Positions 11,749-22,599 of a stretch of DNA of 64,000 nt are shown piece by piece. Within the stretch, counting starts at the first letter, position 1. The number at the start of each line of letters is the position of its first letter. Source of the DNA: Cryptomeria japonica (Eukaryota > Streptophyta > Pinopsida > Cupressales > Cupressaceae); NCBI RefSeq assembly GCF_030272615.1, contig NC_081406.1, forward strand, positions 230,809,396 through 230,873,395, given 5' to 3'. The translations under genes and the position numbers were made by a program. Below the pieces are notes generated by a model. The model did not search any database. It was not told the origin of the DNA and saw only the letters and a list, made by a program, of their open reading frames with translations.

Positions 11749-12713
11749 AGGCACGGTCATATTCAACAATGCATGTCAGCCAAGCTATGTATGTGGCCGA
11801 GGGTAGACATAAAAGGGTGTTCGAAAAATTAAATAGCCACACACTCCTGACATTAAAGTAAAAAAGTGAGAGGGCTCGTACAAATAAACACTTGAAATAG
11901 GTTTTTTTTAATTTTGTAATTGGATATTTAAAAAAATTTATTGGTGATCTCCCAAACCGCTATTGGTGAAATGAAGGTCATGTATCAAGTGACACTTTGA
12001 AATTACCACTTTTTGACCCTTTCGTGCATAACCAATTCCACAATATGCATCGTTACCACCCAAAAGTCAAAACCTTAGCTATAAGCATTTATGTCACATA
12101 CGGAGACAACCGAAAAAATCGTCAAAATCCAATGTATAGTTCAAGATATGTGGGTGCTCGAAATTAACTATAACCACTATTGATATATTTCCCCTATAAC
12201 CTATCAACTAAAAAATTAAATTGCAAGTACTAACTTGCAATTGTAGTTATCATATAATAACTAATTCCAAATAACAAAAAAAATACATCTATCATTTAAC
12301 AACATTTTCATGTATTATATAAATCTACTATCATTAAAAATAAAAATAAAAACTTAAAACACATTTTATAGACCACAATTTCCTTTCAGCCTAATTAAAA
12401 ATGCAATTAATCTACATTTTATTTATTTTAAGTTATCAATACCAATCCTGAATGGCCTGGGTTCAACTTAAAAAAATATATGTCTTAGTATTTTTCACCC
12501 TAACGTTAGTCCTACTTGACTAATCTGCAAGCCTCACACATTGGTCCAAATGACTCAGAACCCTTTACAACAAAATTCAATTTAGAGCCATCAATTATAT
12601 CGTACTCTATATAGAACTCATTCTATATTTAAACCAGTTTTCTGTCGTGGTCTAGTTTGTGGATGGTCTTACTTTTTTAATTTATGATATTTTCTCTAAC
12701 TATCTACCACCTG
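11749..12713. other. Gene-free AT-rich stretch
   Basis: No coding region, RNA gene or element edge could be supported here. It may include the outer end of element A's LTR; sequence such as GTGAGAGGGCTCGTAC near 11867-11882 has no recognisable partner in the window. Confidence 0.4.
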
Positions 12714-12835
12714 TTAGCCTCCATGTTGTTTTTCAAAAGATACCAAACCCTATCCAAAAATAAATAAAATTGATTAGCCTCCATGTTGTTTTTCAAAAGA
12801 TACCAAACCCTATCCAAAAATAAATAAAATTGATT
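12714..12835. repeat. Perfect 60-bp tandem duplication
   Basis: Two copies of one 60-bp unit, 12714-12773 and 12774-12833, starting TTAGCCTCCATGTTG. I see no difference between the copies through their shared length, so the duplication is recent compared with the decayed DNA around it. Confidence 0.9.
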
Positions 12836-12929
12836 GGTCTTATCTTTTCCTTTTTCTTTCCATTTATCACCCAAACCTTATCAGTAAAACCTTCATATAC
12901 TGGAACCTTGTGTTGGGATTGTTGTGTTC

Positions 12930-13775
12930 TGATTTCACTCGATGTCGCGATACTTGAAGAAAAGCCAATGTTCATCGGGCGATAATCAAAAGCTCGCATC
13001 AAACCTCATTTCCCATTTTATCCCGATGCCCGACATTCCCTCGCAACCTGATGTCAGAGTATCAGAAGATTCTAACCTTTGTTTGTCACGGTTCCAGCTC
13101 AGCTTGTTGTCATGCGATGCTCAAATTCCAAGAAACAAATCAAGAAAAGATTTGCATGTACCATTATTAATGACATTAAACAATTCGAAGCACATAAAGG
13201 TGACGGTAAAAACCATAAAATGTGATATTATCATCTTGTTGCAGGAAATTTAATGCACCACCCTCAAGAACTGATCAAAGTAATGCATACCATTATGAGT
13301 TTTTTTTTCCCAGATGGTTCTACCTCATGATGATCAGTTATCATTTGATAATCCAAACCTAAATTGGCCAACAATTAAGCAAGGGAATATAATCCTAGGA
13401 TTGCGGTCTCTTGCATGGAAACAGGAAACTGAATTTGCCGAATATAGAAAGACTATCATTCTGCTAGAAAAGAGTGCAGAGTAAGCCAGAAATCACGAAC
13501 ATCATCTGAAGGAATATATCATTGCAAGAAGAAGCCCCGGTAATTAGTTTTCAAACATGTTGCTTAAAGGAAAAGGGCCTATGATATAGCCAGATGTTAA
13601 GCACATGTAGGATGATATCCTCTTTGACTTCACTGACCTAGCTCGAGAACTCATACTAGATGAGGATGAATTTTCAACAGTTCTCTGGGTGCTTATCGAG
13701 GAAGAGACAAAAGCCAAGATGAATGATAATCAGATTGAATATCAGAACCCAATGCTTGATGAAAAAGTGTGAAGT
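12930..13775 (+). pseudogene. Unrecognised broken reading frame upstream of an LTR-like remnant
   Basis: Pieces that look translated on the plus strand are PDIPSQPDVRVSEDSN (about 13020), then LPHDDQLSFDNPNLNWPTIK beginning after a pyrimidine tract ending CCCAG near 13314, then FDFTDLARELILDEDEFSTV and IEEETKAKMNDNQIEYQNPM, ending near 13771. I do not recognise the product. It lies directly before the LTR-like remnant at 13790-14493, so it could be the internal end of an LTR element. Low confidence. Confidence 0.25.
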
Positions 13776-13789
13776 TGGTAGTTGTTTGT

Positions 13790-14493
13790 AATGCAAAGAT
13801 TAATGCTAATGATAGGGTTTTCTGATAATTTTGTTTTCTTTAAAACATGTTTAAAAATTGGCATTTTCAAAGACCGTTACTATGGAAAGAACAGTTTCTT
13901 GGAAACGGAAAAAGGGGTTTTTAAGTATAAATAGATGATAGAATAGAAAAGAAAAGGGGGAAAGTTTGGAAAGACGAACTTTGTATTATTTTCCAAAGAC
14001 ATAAGATGTGGCTTATGTTTTGGTTTTAATGAATAGTTTATCTAATAAATCAAACTTTGTGCTACTTTAGATAAATTGCATTTTTCTTATGTGAATGCAT
14101 CATGTTCAATTTTCGTATTTCAAAACATGGATAGTTATTCTTCCTCTATTGTTCATTGTGGTATAATGTGTCTTTGAATGATATTATGCAACAAGAACTT
14201 AGTTAACATTTGGTAGGATAAATGCTTTGTCATTTGTATTTTATATTATGTTTTGTAAAGTTGTAAGTTAGGAATTTTGCCTTTCCTATTTTCTAGTTAA
14301 AAGCATACCCTGAAAACCCTAAACTCATATCATAAGAGAGAGTTGTACCTCTAAAATTCAAAGGAAAGTTGCAGAAATAGTGGCAACGTATCCAACTATT
14401 GATTGATGGTTTGTTCTTTATGTGAGTATTGAGTCATATGATTATATTTTGAAAGGGAACAAAATTTGTCAACCAACACCACCCAAGGCCAGT
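13790..14493 (+). repeat. LTR-like remnant distantly related to the LTRs of element L
   Basis: Shares an ordered series of landmarks with the 3' third of the element L LTRs (48420-49195): TATAAATA, then GTTAAAAG, then an AGAG...GTACCTCT block, TATCCAACT, and a final ACAAA...GTCAACCAACA compared with ACAAATATGTTAACTAACA in L. The order and spacing are similar but the sequences have diverged widely. It probably marks the end of another old element of the same broad family. The start was not found. Confidence 0.45.
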
Positions 14494-14556
14494 GTTTATC
14501 CAACATTCTGGATGCATTTTTATCAAAGTAATTATAAATTTGTTAAATGTGATACC

Positions 14557-17500
14557 TGTTGATGTGTTTTTCATGCACATGTGAACACATAATAAAATAC
14601 CAAGGTATCTTATCCTCTCTTGAACAAAGTTTCCCTGAATGCTGAAGATTTCACCTAAGGATCAATCGAGGCAACTCCAAGATTCTTATATGTAGGGTCT
14701 CTACGTGTGGATAAGCTCAATTTGATCTGATGTGATTATGCTGGAATCACAAGGGGACTTACATTTGTTTGCCTGAACGTTTAATCTGCTGGAACTTGAG
14801 TCCTAACTACTCACCAAGATAATAAAGAAATAGCAAAAAGTGAAAGGCTCAGAAAGTCTACTCTAAGGCCTAGAATGCAAGAAGATAAATGAACGACTAG
14901 GTGGAGTCCTACTGGGCTAGGTCTCACCATCAAACTGAACAATTCAACACCAGCTCAGTGCAATCTTCTAGGGTAGTTCTAAAGATGTTCAAATCATCAC
15001 CGTCAAACACTGATCACCATTCAAGTTAATGCGTGAACAATAGACGCATAACAATTCGAAATTAAGCTCATTCAATGCCAATGACCACGCAGAGCGTCCT
15101 TACAATCAGTAAGAGGCTAGTGGTTTGGACTAGGCAGATTCCACGCGAGTGCATTCAGTAACTTCTTTCATTCAATCTAATTATCTATCATCTAAAACGA
15201 AGATTCAACAAGAGACCATGCATATTGCAAAGAAACAACACACTTCACCATAACTTCAATGAAAATGGAGTTCATTTACAATCAAGGCAACAATTTCTTG
15301 CCTTCTCTTCCTACTATATTCTAATTGCTATTCTATTTTACTGACTATTAGCTATTCTAACCTCTATTAACCAACTATTAACTATTAACCTTTACAAATG
15401 AAGAGTCGGAGCTTTATATAGAGAGCTCTTTACATTTCAATGGCTCTGATTGATTTACAATCAATGGCTAGGATTACAAGATGAAAAACCTAATTAGGGT
15501 TTGTTACAACAAACTCTCTTAGCCAATGAGAAAATTACATTTCATGAGTGTTGACCAATAGAAAACCGAGGTAGGTGCCTCGAATTTTGTGCCATCACTG
15601 GTGAGTCAGGTACATTGAATATGGACATGCTAATGTGGACCTATCGAACTGGAGGAACAATGATTGGGATGACACCTTGTCTTGCGTTTGTGTTTGGTTA
15701 ATCAAGGAACATTGTATTTCTTGATATTCAATGTGATGATGATGAGAAGCTAACTTTGATTAACTCTTTTGAAACTATCTGCTTCTTCAAAGTACCCTTG
15801 CACTGACCTTGGTTAATCCTCCTTTGTCCTCCATGTGCTTGAGGAACGATGTACCTTTCCTTGGCTCTCCTACATTTGATGAGGCCTCTTCACTGTCAAG
15901 TCTTTCTTTCTTCTCTGTCATCTTATCTCTCTTTGAAGCGCTTGTAAGATCCTTCTTCTGATATCTTGTGATTTCCTTGAGGATAGTTCTAACATTTGAA
16001 GTCCTTTGATTTTAGCAACACCGTGGGTACCTTCTCATGCATCTAAGTGTCCTTGATGATGATGAAACTTGAAGAGGTCGCCCTTGTCCTAGCCTGATCT
16101 TTCTCCAACTTGATTTGATTGACCTACAAAACAAACAAAAGATGGTGTCAAGTATACATAATATATTCATTCTAACATAACATTTCTTACCTTAAATCAT
16201 CAACAAGAAGGTATTAGGATCAATTTGCTCTGGACCCTCTTGAAGGACAGGCCCTATAATGAAATTCGCTCTGGATCCTCTCCAAGGACAGGCCCTATAA
16301 TGAAATTTGCCCTGGATCCTCTTCAAGGACAGGACCTATAATGAAATTCGCCTTGGATCCTCTGAAAGGGCCAGGAGCGAAAATTGACAAAGTTGCTCAA
16401 TTTACCTCACATAGACTTCATTTTCAACCTTACCTTACCAAGATCAAATTATTCGCCTCCAAAATTGCTTAGGAATAGGTTTCGATCAAGGGCCTAGGCA
16501 AAACATTAGACGTCCTAGGAATTTCACTCTAGACCCTCTGGAAGGTCAGGAACGAAATTGACAGTTTGCTTTATTTTCCTTCATAAAACTCCATTTCTCA
16601 TCCTTTTCTCATCAAAAACAAGTCTTTTGCCCTCGAAAATGCTTAGGAATAGGTTAGTTCAAAGGTTTAAGCAAGCTATAAGACCTCTAAGAAAATTTCG
16701 CTTTGGACCCTCTCCAAGGACATGCCCTATAATGAAATTCGCTCTAGACCCTCTCCAAGGACAAGCCCTATAATGAAATTCGCTCTGGACCCTCTCCAAG
16801 GACAGGCCCTATAATGAAATTTGATTTGGATCCTCTCCAAGGACAAGACCTATAATGAAATTCGCCCTAGATCCTCTCCAAGGACAAGCCCTATAATGAA
16901 ATTCGCTCTAGACCCTTTGGAAGGGCCAGGAGCAAAAATTGACAAAGTTGTTCAATTTACCTCACATAGACTTCATTTTCTTTACTTCAATTGTTTCCAA
17001 GGCATGATAACATCCTAGTTGAGGTTCCAAGGCATGAAGTTAGTTCATATTTGAAGCAAAAAGGAGGGTATCAAGAAAATTCGCTCTGGACCCTTTGGAA
17101 GGGTCAAGAGTGAAATTTGTGATTTAGTCTCAATTCTATCATTTCCTTTGCTCCAAATCACTTCTCAAGGCAAGTATATATCAACCCTCTCTCAACCACA
17201 CCATAGTAACAAAGATCTTGGTCTCAAACAAGCAGCAAAATAGAGGTTTAGGAAATTTTGCTCTAGACCCTTTGGAAGGGTCAGGAGCGAAATTCTCCCT
17301 TTAAAGCTATTCATCTTCCATTCATCATTTCTTTGCCTTGAACCTAACTTATCAAACCTCCACTTATCATGATCAAGTCAATTCACCATCAATTTAGCTT
17401 AAAACGAGGTTCTATTAGTGCATTAGGCGAAATAGGGAATCCTTCTAGGAATTTCGTTTTGGACCCTTTGGAAGGGTCAAGAGCTTAGATGAATTTCGCC

Positions 17501-17930
17501 CTAGACCCTTTGGAAGGGTCAGGAGCGAATTTGCTCCTTTAGGCTCAATTTTTCCTTCATTGACTTCATTTTCAACCTACTCACAAGGCATAGATAGGTC
17601 ATTCCTCACTCGGTCAAAGCATAGGAGCAAGCTTTGAGGTCTAAACTGGGAGCAAGAGAAGAGTCTAAGGAAATTCGTTCTAGACCCTTTGGAAGGGTCA
17701 TGAGCGAATTTTGCAATAATGCTCAAATTCTTGACCTTTCTTCGGCTAAGTGCATTCGGATAGGTTTTAATTCATTCTCAAGGTCTAGATATATCATCCT
17801 CTCATCAATCATGACTAGAAAGCAAGGTTTTGTCCAAAATAGGAGAGCAAAGAGAACTAAGGAAGAATTACTTTGGTAAAAAGTGAATGAGAATGTTGAA
17901 TAGACATTGCTCCACACAAACCCATTCACT
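14557..17930 (-). repeat. Element D: probable minus-oriented solo LTR (right edge uncertain)
   Basis: Begins TGTTGATGTG at 14557. The minus strand has a TATA box, TATATAAAG, at 15412-15420 within a GC-richer context, with about 850 bases from there to the 14557 edge, which fits an R-U5 of normal size. No gag or pol lies to the left, so it looks like a solo LTR. The U3 side would hold the repeat and hairpin array at 16228-17715. I found no matching target repeat and no clear right terminus; the end given is where the repeat array fades. Confidence 0.4.
16228..17715. repeat. Array of 41-bp repeats and ~37-bp hairpins
   Basis: Two clusters of 41-bp units (about 16228-16385 and 16699-16935) contain CCTCTCCAAGGACAGGCCCT followed by ATAATGAAATTCG. 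Interspersed are at least eight copies of an imperfect palindrome whose centre is GACCCTTTGGAAGGGTC, flanked by TTTCGCTCTG on one side and AGGAGCGAAA on the other. Copies are seen near 16530, 16900, 17085, 17265, 17460, 17500 and 17685. The clusters and the sequence after them (GACAAAGTTG, then CTCACATAGACTTCATTTTC) are repeated about 550 bp apart, giving a higher-order repeat. Confidence 0.85.
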
Positions 17931-18251
17931 TATACTCCCATTTGTGTCTGCATTGTTTATAAATACACTCTGTAAGAACACCAGAAGATATTATAAAGCG
18001 TGAATATCTTGCGCAGTGCACACAGTTTCATGGCGTACAACATTAAAAGCATTCTTGTTTGTATGCCTTTAAAAATGTTGCAGATTTCTACGAAAGAACT
18101 CACAACCATAAATATTTCCTAGTTCTGGCATTAATATATTGTGAAGGTCAACGGTATCAAGAATCATTTCAAAATGTATCAAACAATATAAGAGACATAA
18201 TATGAAAATGTAGTTGAGATAATCTGCAAAGAAAAATGTCTTGTCCTTGAG
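17931..18251. other. Gene-free gap between LTR D and the coding fragment
   Basis: Ordinary AT-rich sequence. I see no reading frame, RNA gene or repeat edge that I can support. Confidence 0.4.
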
Positions 18252-18608
18252 GTGATCTGCAAAAAGAAATTCTTAGGCATTTCTGTCCATTACATTGGAC
18301 ACTTCCTCAGTTACCTAGACAAGTGCTATAAAACACTTAATATTGGCTCTACCATTTCTTTTATGTTTGCAATCTTCATCATTCAAAACTCATTTGATTA
18401 TAAACCTGAATTTTGTTTACTTCCTCTGAGCAGCTTGATGAGAATAAAGCTCCATCCATCACAAGCACACTTGGCAGTTCTGACCCTTGACTATTTCAAG
18501 CGGTATGACTCACCAGAGGATCTAAATGATTATTTGCGAAGCCTCATAAGAGATAGGAAGCTTGTTTCACAGCTTATTAACTTGCTGATTTTCCAAGGGA
18601 TATTATAA
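18252..18608 (+). pseudogene. Unrecognised plus-strand coding fragment (exon-like)
   Basis: The best-preserved part follows a pyrimidine-rich stretch ending in GAGCAG near 18434 and reads LHPSQAHLAVLTLDYFKRYD, then SPEDLNDYLRSLIRDRKLVS and QLINLLIFQGIL before a stop at 18606-18608. The composition is like a helical host protein and not like gag or pol. Upstream sequence in the same frame is less protein-like, so this may be one exon of a decayed or incomplete gene. It ends about 240 bases from the 3' end of the convergent WD40-like gene. I do not recognise the family. Confidence 0.35.
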
Positions 18609-18847
18609 ACTCCGACTGTCAACATGGTTTATCAACTCCTCCAGAAGGATGCGCGAGAAATTGCATACAATTACAAGAAAAGCCAAAGGCACAGTAATTA
18701 TAGAACAGGCATCCTAAGAACCCAGAGGGTAATATCCCATGCCAGCCACCATCATTTATCACAAATGACAGTATTTGTCACATTCTGATTGTTATTCAAG
18801 ATTGCTTCTAAACAATTAAGTGGCTTTCAAAAAGTTAAGGACCTCAA

Positions 18848-21800
18848 TCAGTTTGCCCAGACATGTATCAACCCCTGTCTGTTGCCCGTATAAATTTCGT
18901 TTCTTTCCTCATCATAGAACAATGCAGTAATATCTTCAAGAGCTTCTTCAACAGTGCTTTGGATTACTGATGCATTGGGCCGATTCCGAGAGCTTATACA
19001 TACATTTGGATCGTTGGCACGAATCTTAGCAAGGCATTTCCCAGTCAAGATGTTGCTTATGTTTATTGAGCCAGCTGCACGGACAATAGATGCCACTTAA
19101 ATCAGCATACATACAATACATCTTCTCATAATATGAGAGGGCCTTCAATCCTCAAATAGATTTCAAACTTATCCAAGCCAAGATAATATGATTGTTTTCC
19201 ATTCACCTTACCATTTTTTTCATCACATCCTTGAGGATGGGCCTTGCAGTAAGAGATGATCAAATCTTGATCACTAGTGATATAAATGTTGTTTGTATTG
19301 CAATCAGGATGCCATAACAAGTGGTCTTCAAATGATGTTACTAGCTCTCCTCGGAAATTCCATACAGCAACAGCTCGATTACGAAATGTCAAAAATAACT
19401 GATTCTCATACAAGAAAATAAAAGCTGATGGAGTCATGAACTCTGTCCTGCTCACTTCTGTCAACTGTGTATTCCGAACCTGCCAAATGAAGTTTTGATT
19501 GTATCAACTATCTGATGTCTTATTACAATGGCGTAAGATATCTCTAAAACACAAAAAATAAAACCTTATTTGATGATAAATTCTTCCTTTTTAATGATAC
19601 TCACATCAAGTATTTGGAGATTCTCATTTTCTTGCTTTACAAGAAGCTTCTCATTGAACTGCTCGATGAAGTCAACCTTTTTATTACGATGTAAGAGATG
19701 ATTAAAGGATTTCAAAACGGTGCCATCCTCTATATTTGAGATCTTCAAAGGAACGTGACTTCCATTGGAAGGTTTTTTAAATATTAACAGCATTATACCT
19801 GGACTGCTGATGACAGAAGTTTGATCATTAAGAGGCATAGAAAGAGAACGCAAAGCCATGTTATTTCAGTATGCTTTTACAAATAGCATATTAGGCACCG
19901 TTTTTTACAAAACACAAAAACCATATAGAACAAATCCTCTACCTGATCTTTATCTCCTCAACATTTTTATCAGATATTGAGTACAGAAGGGTATAGTTCT
20001 TCAAATCAAACACCTTGTAAACACTGCAAGCCAAGACAAATCCTGGTTTCATGATTGGGATATAAACACAATCTAACAAAATTGCTACAAAAAATTAATA
20101 GTTATTTATGTTTATAGCCACCTCACCCATCTTGGGCAGAAAATGTCAGTACTTTCCCATTCACATCATCAAACTCTACAAAACCTGGCCACCTTAGTGA
20201 CTCGGATTCAAATAAAGGAAAACCTCCATCAGGTTGACCTCTCCTAATATACCTGTGAAGGCAACAATTTAGATTGGTGCACATACACTTTATCAGCCAA
20301 AATCATAGATAAGCGAGCAATAATTGGTTCAAATTGTAACACAGAAGGAATGGCTAAATTTATGATTGCCATCAGCAAAGCTTCTTAAATCTCCAGGGAA
20401 AACATACTCAATTGGTGTTGTTCTGCACTTCAGTGAACTATAGCTATCCAAAGCATAGACTGATACAGTAATAAGAGAGTCATTGTTCTTATTATAGAAC
20501 AGGCTGCGAATAACTTCATCTGGACTTATATTCAAGAAGCAAACCTTTCTATTTGTCTCTGTTAAGCAAAACAGGTAATGAGAGATCAACAAAAAGTCCT
20601 AAGAGCTTGCAAACTATAGTTTATCTAATGAATGAATCATCTCAGAAAAATAAACGTTGTCCCTCATATTTAGGAACTTGTTACCTCTACTAAATGCTGC
20701 GCAAACACCAGACTGTGCCAGAGCAAATATTATATCTCGAGCTGCAACTATTTCTATTATCCTTGATCTCTTATTTAGGAACTGAAACCTTGAAAATAAA
20801 AACGAATTTGCCTTGGGATCATAAGTGTCAAACTCTTCCTGTCAAAAGTTACCAATTAGTCAGACTACCTTAAAGAGACTGCAAGTGTCTATCAACATAA
20901 GACAGCCAGGTCTTTGTAGCCACAAAAGAAAAAGAAAAAGAAAAAAATTGAATCAAAACAACCATATTAAATGGATTCTAATGAGTGTTAAACTATTCTT
21001 GCAAAAAATGATACGAAACTGTTTAGGCAAAAAAAAAAATTGGCATAAAAGAGCCATTCTTGAATGTTATGAAGTTGCACTGCATGCACTATGGCATTCC
21101 ATATGAATATTAATTCATGGAACTGTGAATCCAATTAAATTTAGAAGAAAAAAATGCGACCCAGCAAAAAGTTAAGACATAATATTAAACCTGGGATTGT
21201 TTTATATCCAGTATGTCTTGAATGTTGAAACCTAATTTCGTTATACAAAACTCAGGAGCATTTATCCAAACCACTTGATAGGTTCTTCCCACTAAATAAA
21301 CAAAAACATATGGTAAACAGCTTTTGACCATTAAAATAAACCCACTTCTTAGATCTACAGAATTGCAATTTGACATACCTTCTACCCTTCAAAGATAACA
21401 TGGGTTAAGATTTAAAAAGAAAAAGATTCGTCAAACTTGAAAAGCTAGAGCTGATAATACACACTAATCAAACTGCCACAATGTTATAGCTACAGCTTTA
21501 AAATAATAAAATTGGAGTATCTTGTAACTAAATCTCACATTCTTGAAATATTTTTGTTTGGGGATTCCATTGAAGGATAGAAGGAATATTTTTGTATGGG
21601 GATTCCATTGAAGGATAGAAGGAAGGGCAGACCTCCTCTAGGGGAACAAAAACAATGATGTAGAGAAAGAAGCAGACAGGGATTATCATGTACACATAAG
21701 CACATACAGAGATTGATTTAGGACTATTTTGATTATTCTTCGGAAAACAAAAGAAAAAACTTCATTTCTCCTAAGCTCCTTTGTCTGCTCATTTCTTGCT

Positions 21801-22342
21801 TCCTAGGTGTCCAACCGTCAATTTGTAATCAAACATGTAGATGAAAATACAAAATGATTAAACAAAACCGAATAGCAAAAACATATCCTCTATCCCACTT
21901 TATGCTTGGGCTTTCTAAGTCAAAATCCAAGTTCTAAAACTAAATAATGCACTCTTTTTCATGAAGAATCCTCTACAAATTTCTCTAAAAGAAACTGTAT
22001 AATATCAAAAACATGGAAGATAAATTCCAAAAAATTAAAAAAGCAAGTGGAGATTCTGCTAGGGTTTCTAGATTATCACAAGAACTGCCAACTGCCAAGT
22101 GGGTATCGATTTGTTTCATAAATTCAAAAATATAATTAAGTGTGCCTAAAATACCCTACCTGCAACTGAAAGTTCCGGAACCTCTCCTGTGAATTGGTGC
22201 TGGTGAAGGCCTTGTTGCCGACGCTTCCGATCTCGCGCCTTTGAAGTTTTCTCACGCAATTACTGTACTCGTACGGCCGCTTCCGCTTTCCTGCTACAAC
22301 TCTCCGACTGCTAGTAGGACAAGAAACCTTTCTGCGCTCCAT
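18848..22342 (-). CDS. Plant WD40-like (transducin/WD40 repeat-like) protein, 8 exons, intact
   Basis: The reconstructed gene has exons 22342-22160, 20838-20685, 20558-20408, 20252-20127, 20023-19943, 19803-19605, 19479-19212 and 19074-18848. Every intron fits GT-AG, and the exons total 1389 bases, which is 462 residues plus a stop, with phases that join cleanly. The start is the ATG giving MERRKVSC; an in-frame ATG 39 bases upstream is less likely. The protein has a basic N-terminus (KRKRPYEYSNCVRKLQRREI), then beta-propeller-like sequence such as PGFVEFDDVNGKVLTF, VFDLKNYTLLYSISDKNVEE, AVAVWNFRGELVTSFEDHLL and, at the end, NEIYTGNRQGLIHVWAN. From memory it matches a family conserved across land plants whose function I cannot name. 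WD40 proteins usually act as docking scaffolds. It is the only clearly functional gene in the window. Confidence 0.9.
20839..22159 (-). other. Intron 1 of the WD40-like gene
   Basis: At 1321 bases this is the longest intron of the gene; the others are about 80-160 bases. Donor GTAGGG follows CAGTTGCAG, and the acceptor TTTTGACAG precedes GAAGAGTTTGAC. It contains a 36-base sequence repeated in tandem near 21553-21622 (ATTTTTGTTTGGGGATTCCA / ATTTTTGTATGGGGATTCCA) and A-rich tracts, but no coding exon that I accept. Confidence 0.8.
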
Positions 22343-22590
22343 TTCCGTCCTCTTTTTTGTCCCAGAAAGATTACTTCCCACGCATCCTTACGGAAAGGAA
22401 GATTTTTTGGCTCTTTTCCCAGAACCAGAGCATTTAAATTGAAAAGAGCTTGCAAATTGGCTATCTGAGGCAATGGTCCAGAACTATTTCTGATAATTAA
22501 TGTAAAATTAGACTGTTCTAATATATTTGTTTGAACTGGACTACGGAATCCAAAGCCTCCTTAACAGCGGAGGATTTTGCTTAATGCTGA

Positions 22591-22598
22591 TGACGTCA
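22591..22598. promoter_or_regulatory. TGACGTCA palindrome upstream of the WD40-like gene
   Basis: A perfect TGACGTCA core, inside the longer near-palindrome GCTGATGACGTCAGC, lies about 250 bases upstream of the chosen start codon. This is the classic binding core for plant bZIP (TGA/CRE-type) factors. A weak TATA-like stretch (ATATATT near 22520) lies between it and the gene. The role is inferred from position and motif only. Confidence 0.4.
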
Positions 22599-22599
22599 G

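Noticed and set aside
13040-13253. A host gene start at 12942-13253
   Set aside because: Low-complexity ending, no recognisable domain and position next to an LTR-like remnant; listed only as a broken frame.
16228-17715. Regularly spaced hairpins that resemble a CRISPR array
   Set aside because: The repeats are palindromic but spacing varies from about 35 to over 200 bases, no cas-like gene is present, and all other content is plant nuclear DNA.
21191-21291. A possible extra exon of the WD40-like gene (GRTYQVVWINAPEFCITKLG)
   Set aside because: Exon 1 and the exon at 20838 already join in phase, and including this piece (101 bases) would break the frame. I treat it as intron sequence that happens to be open.
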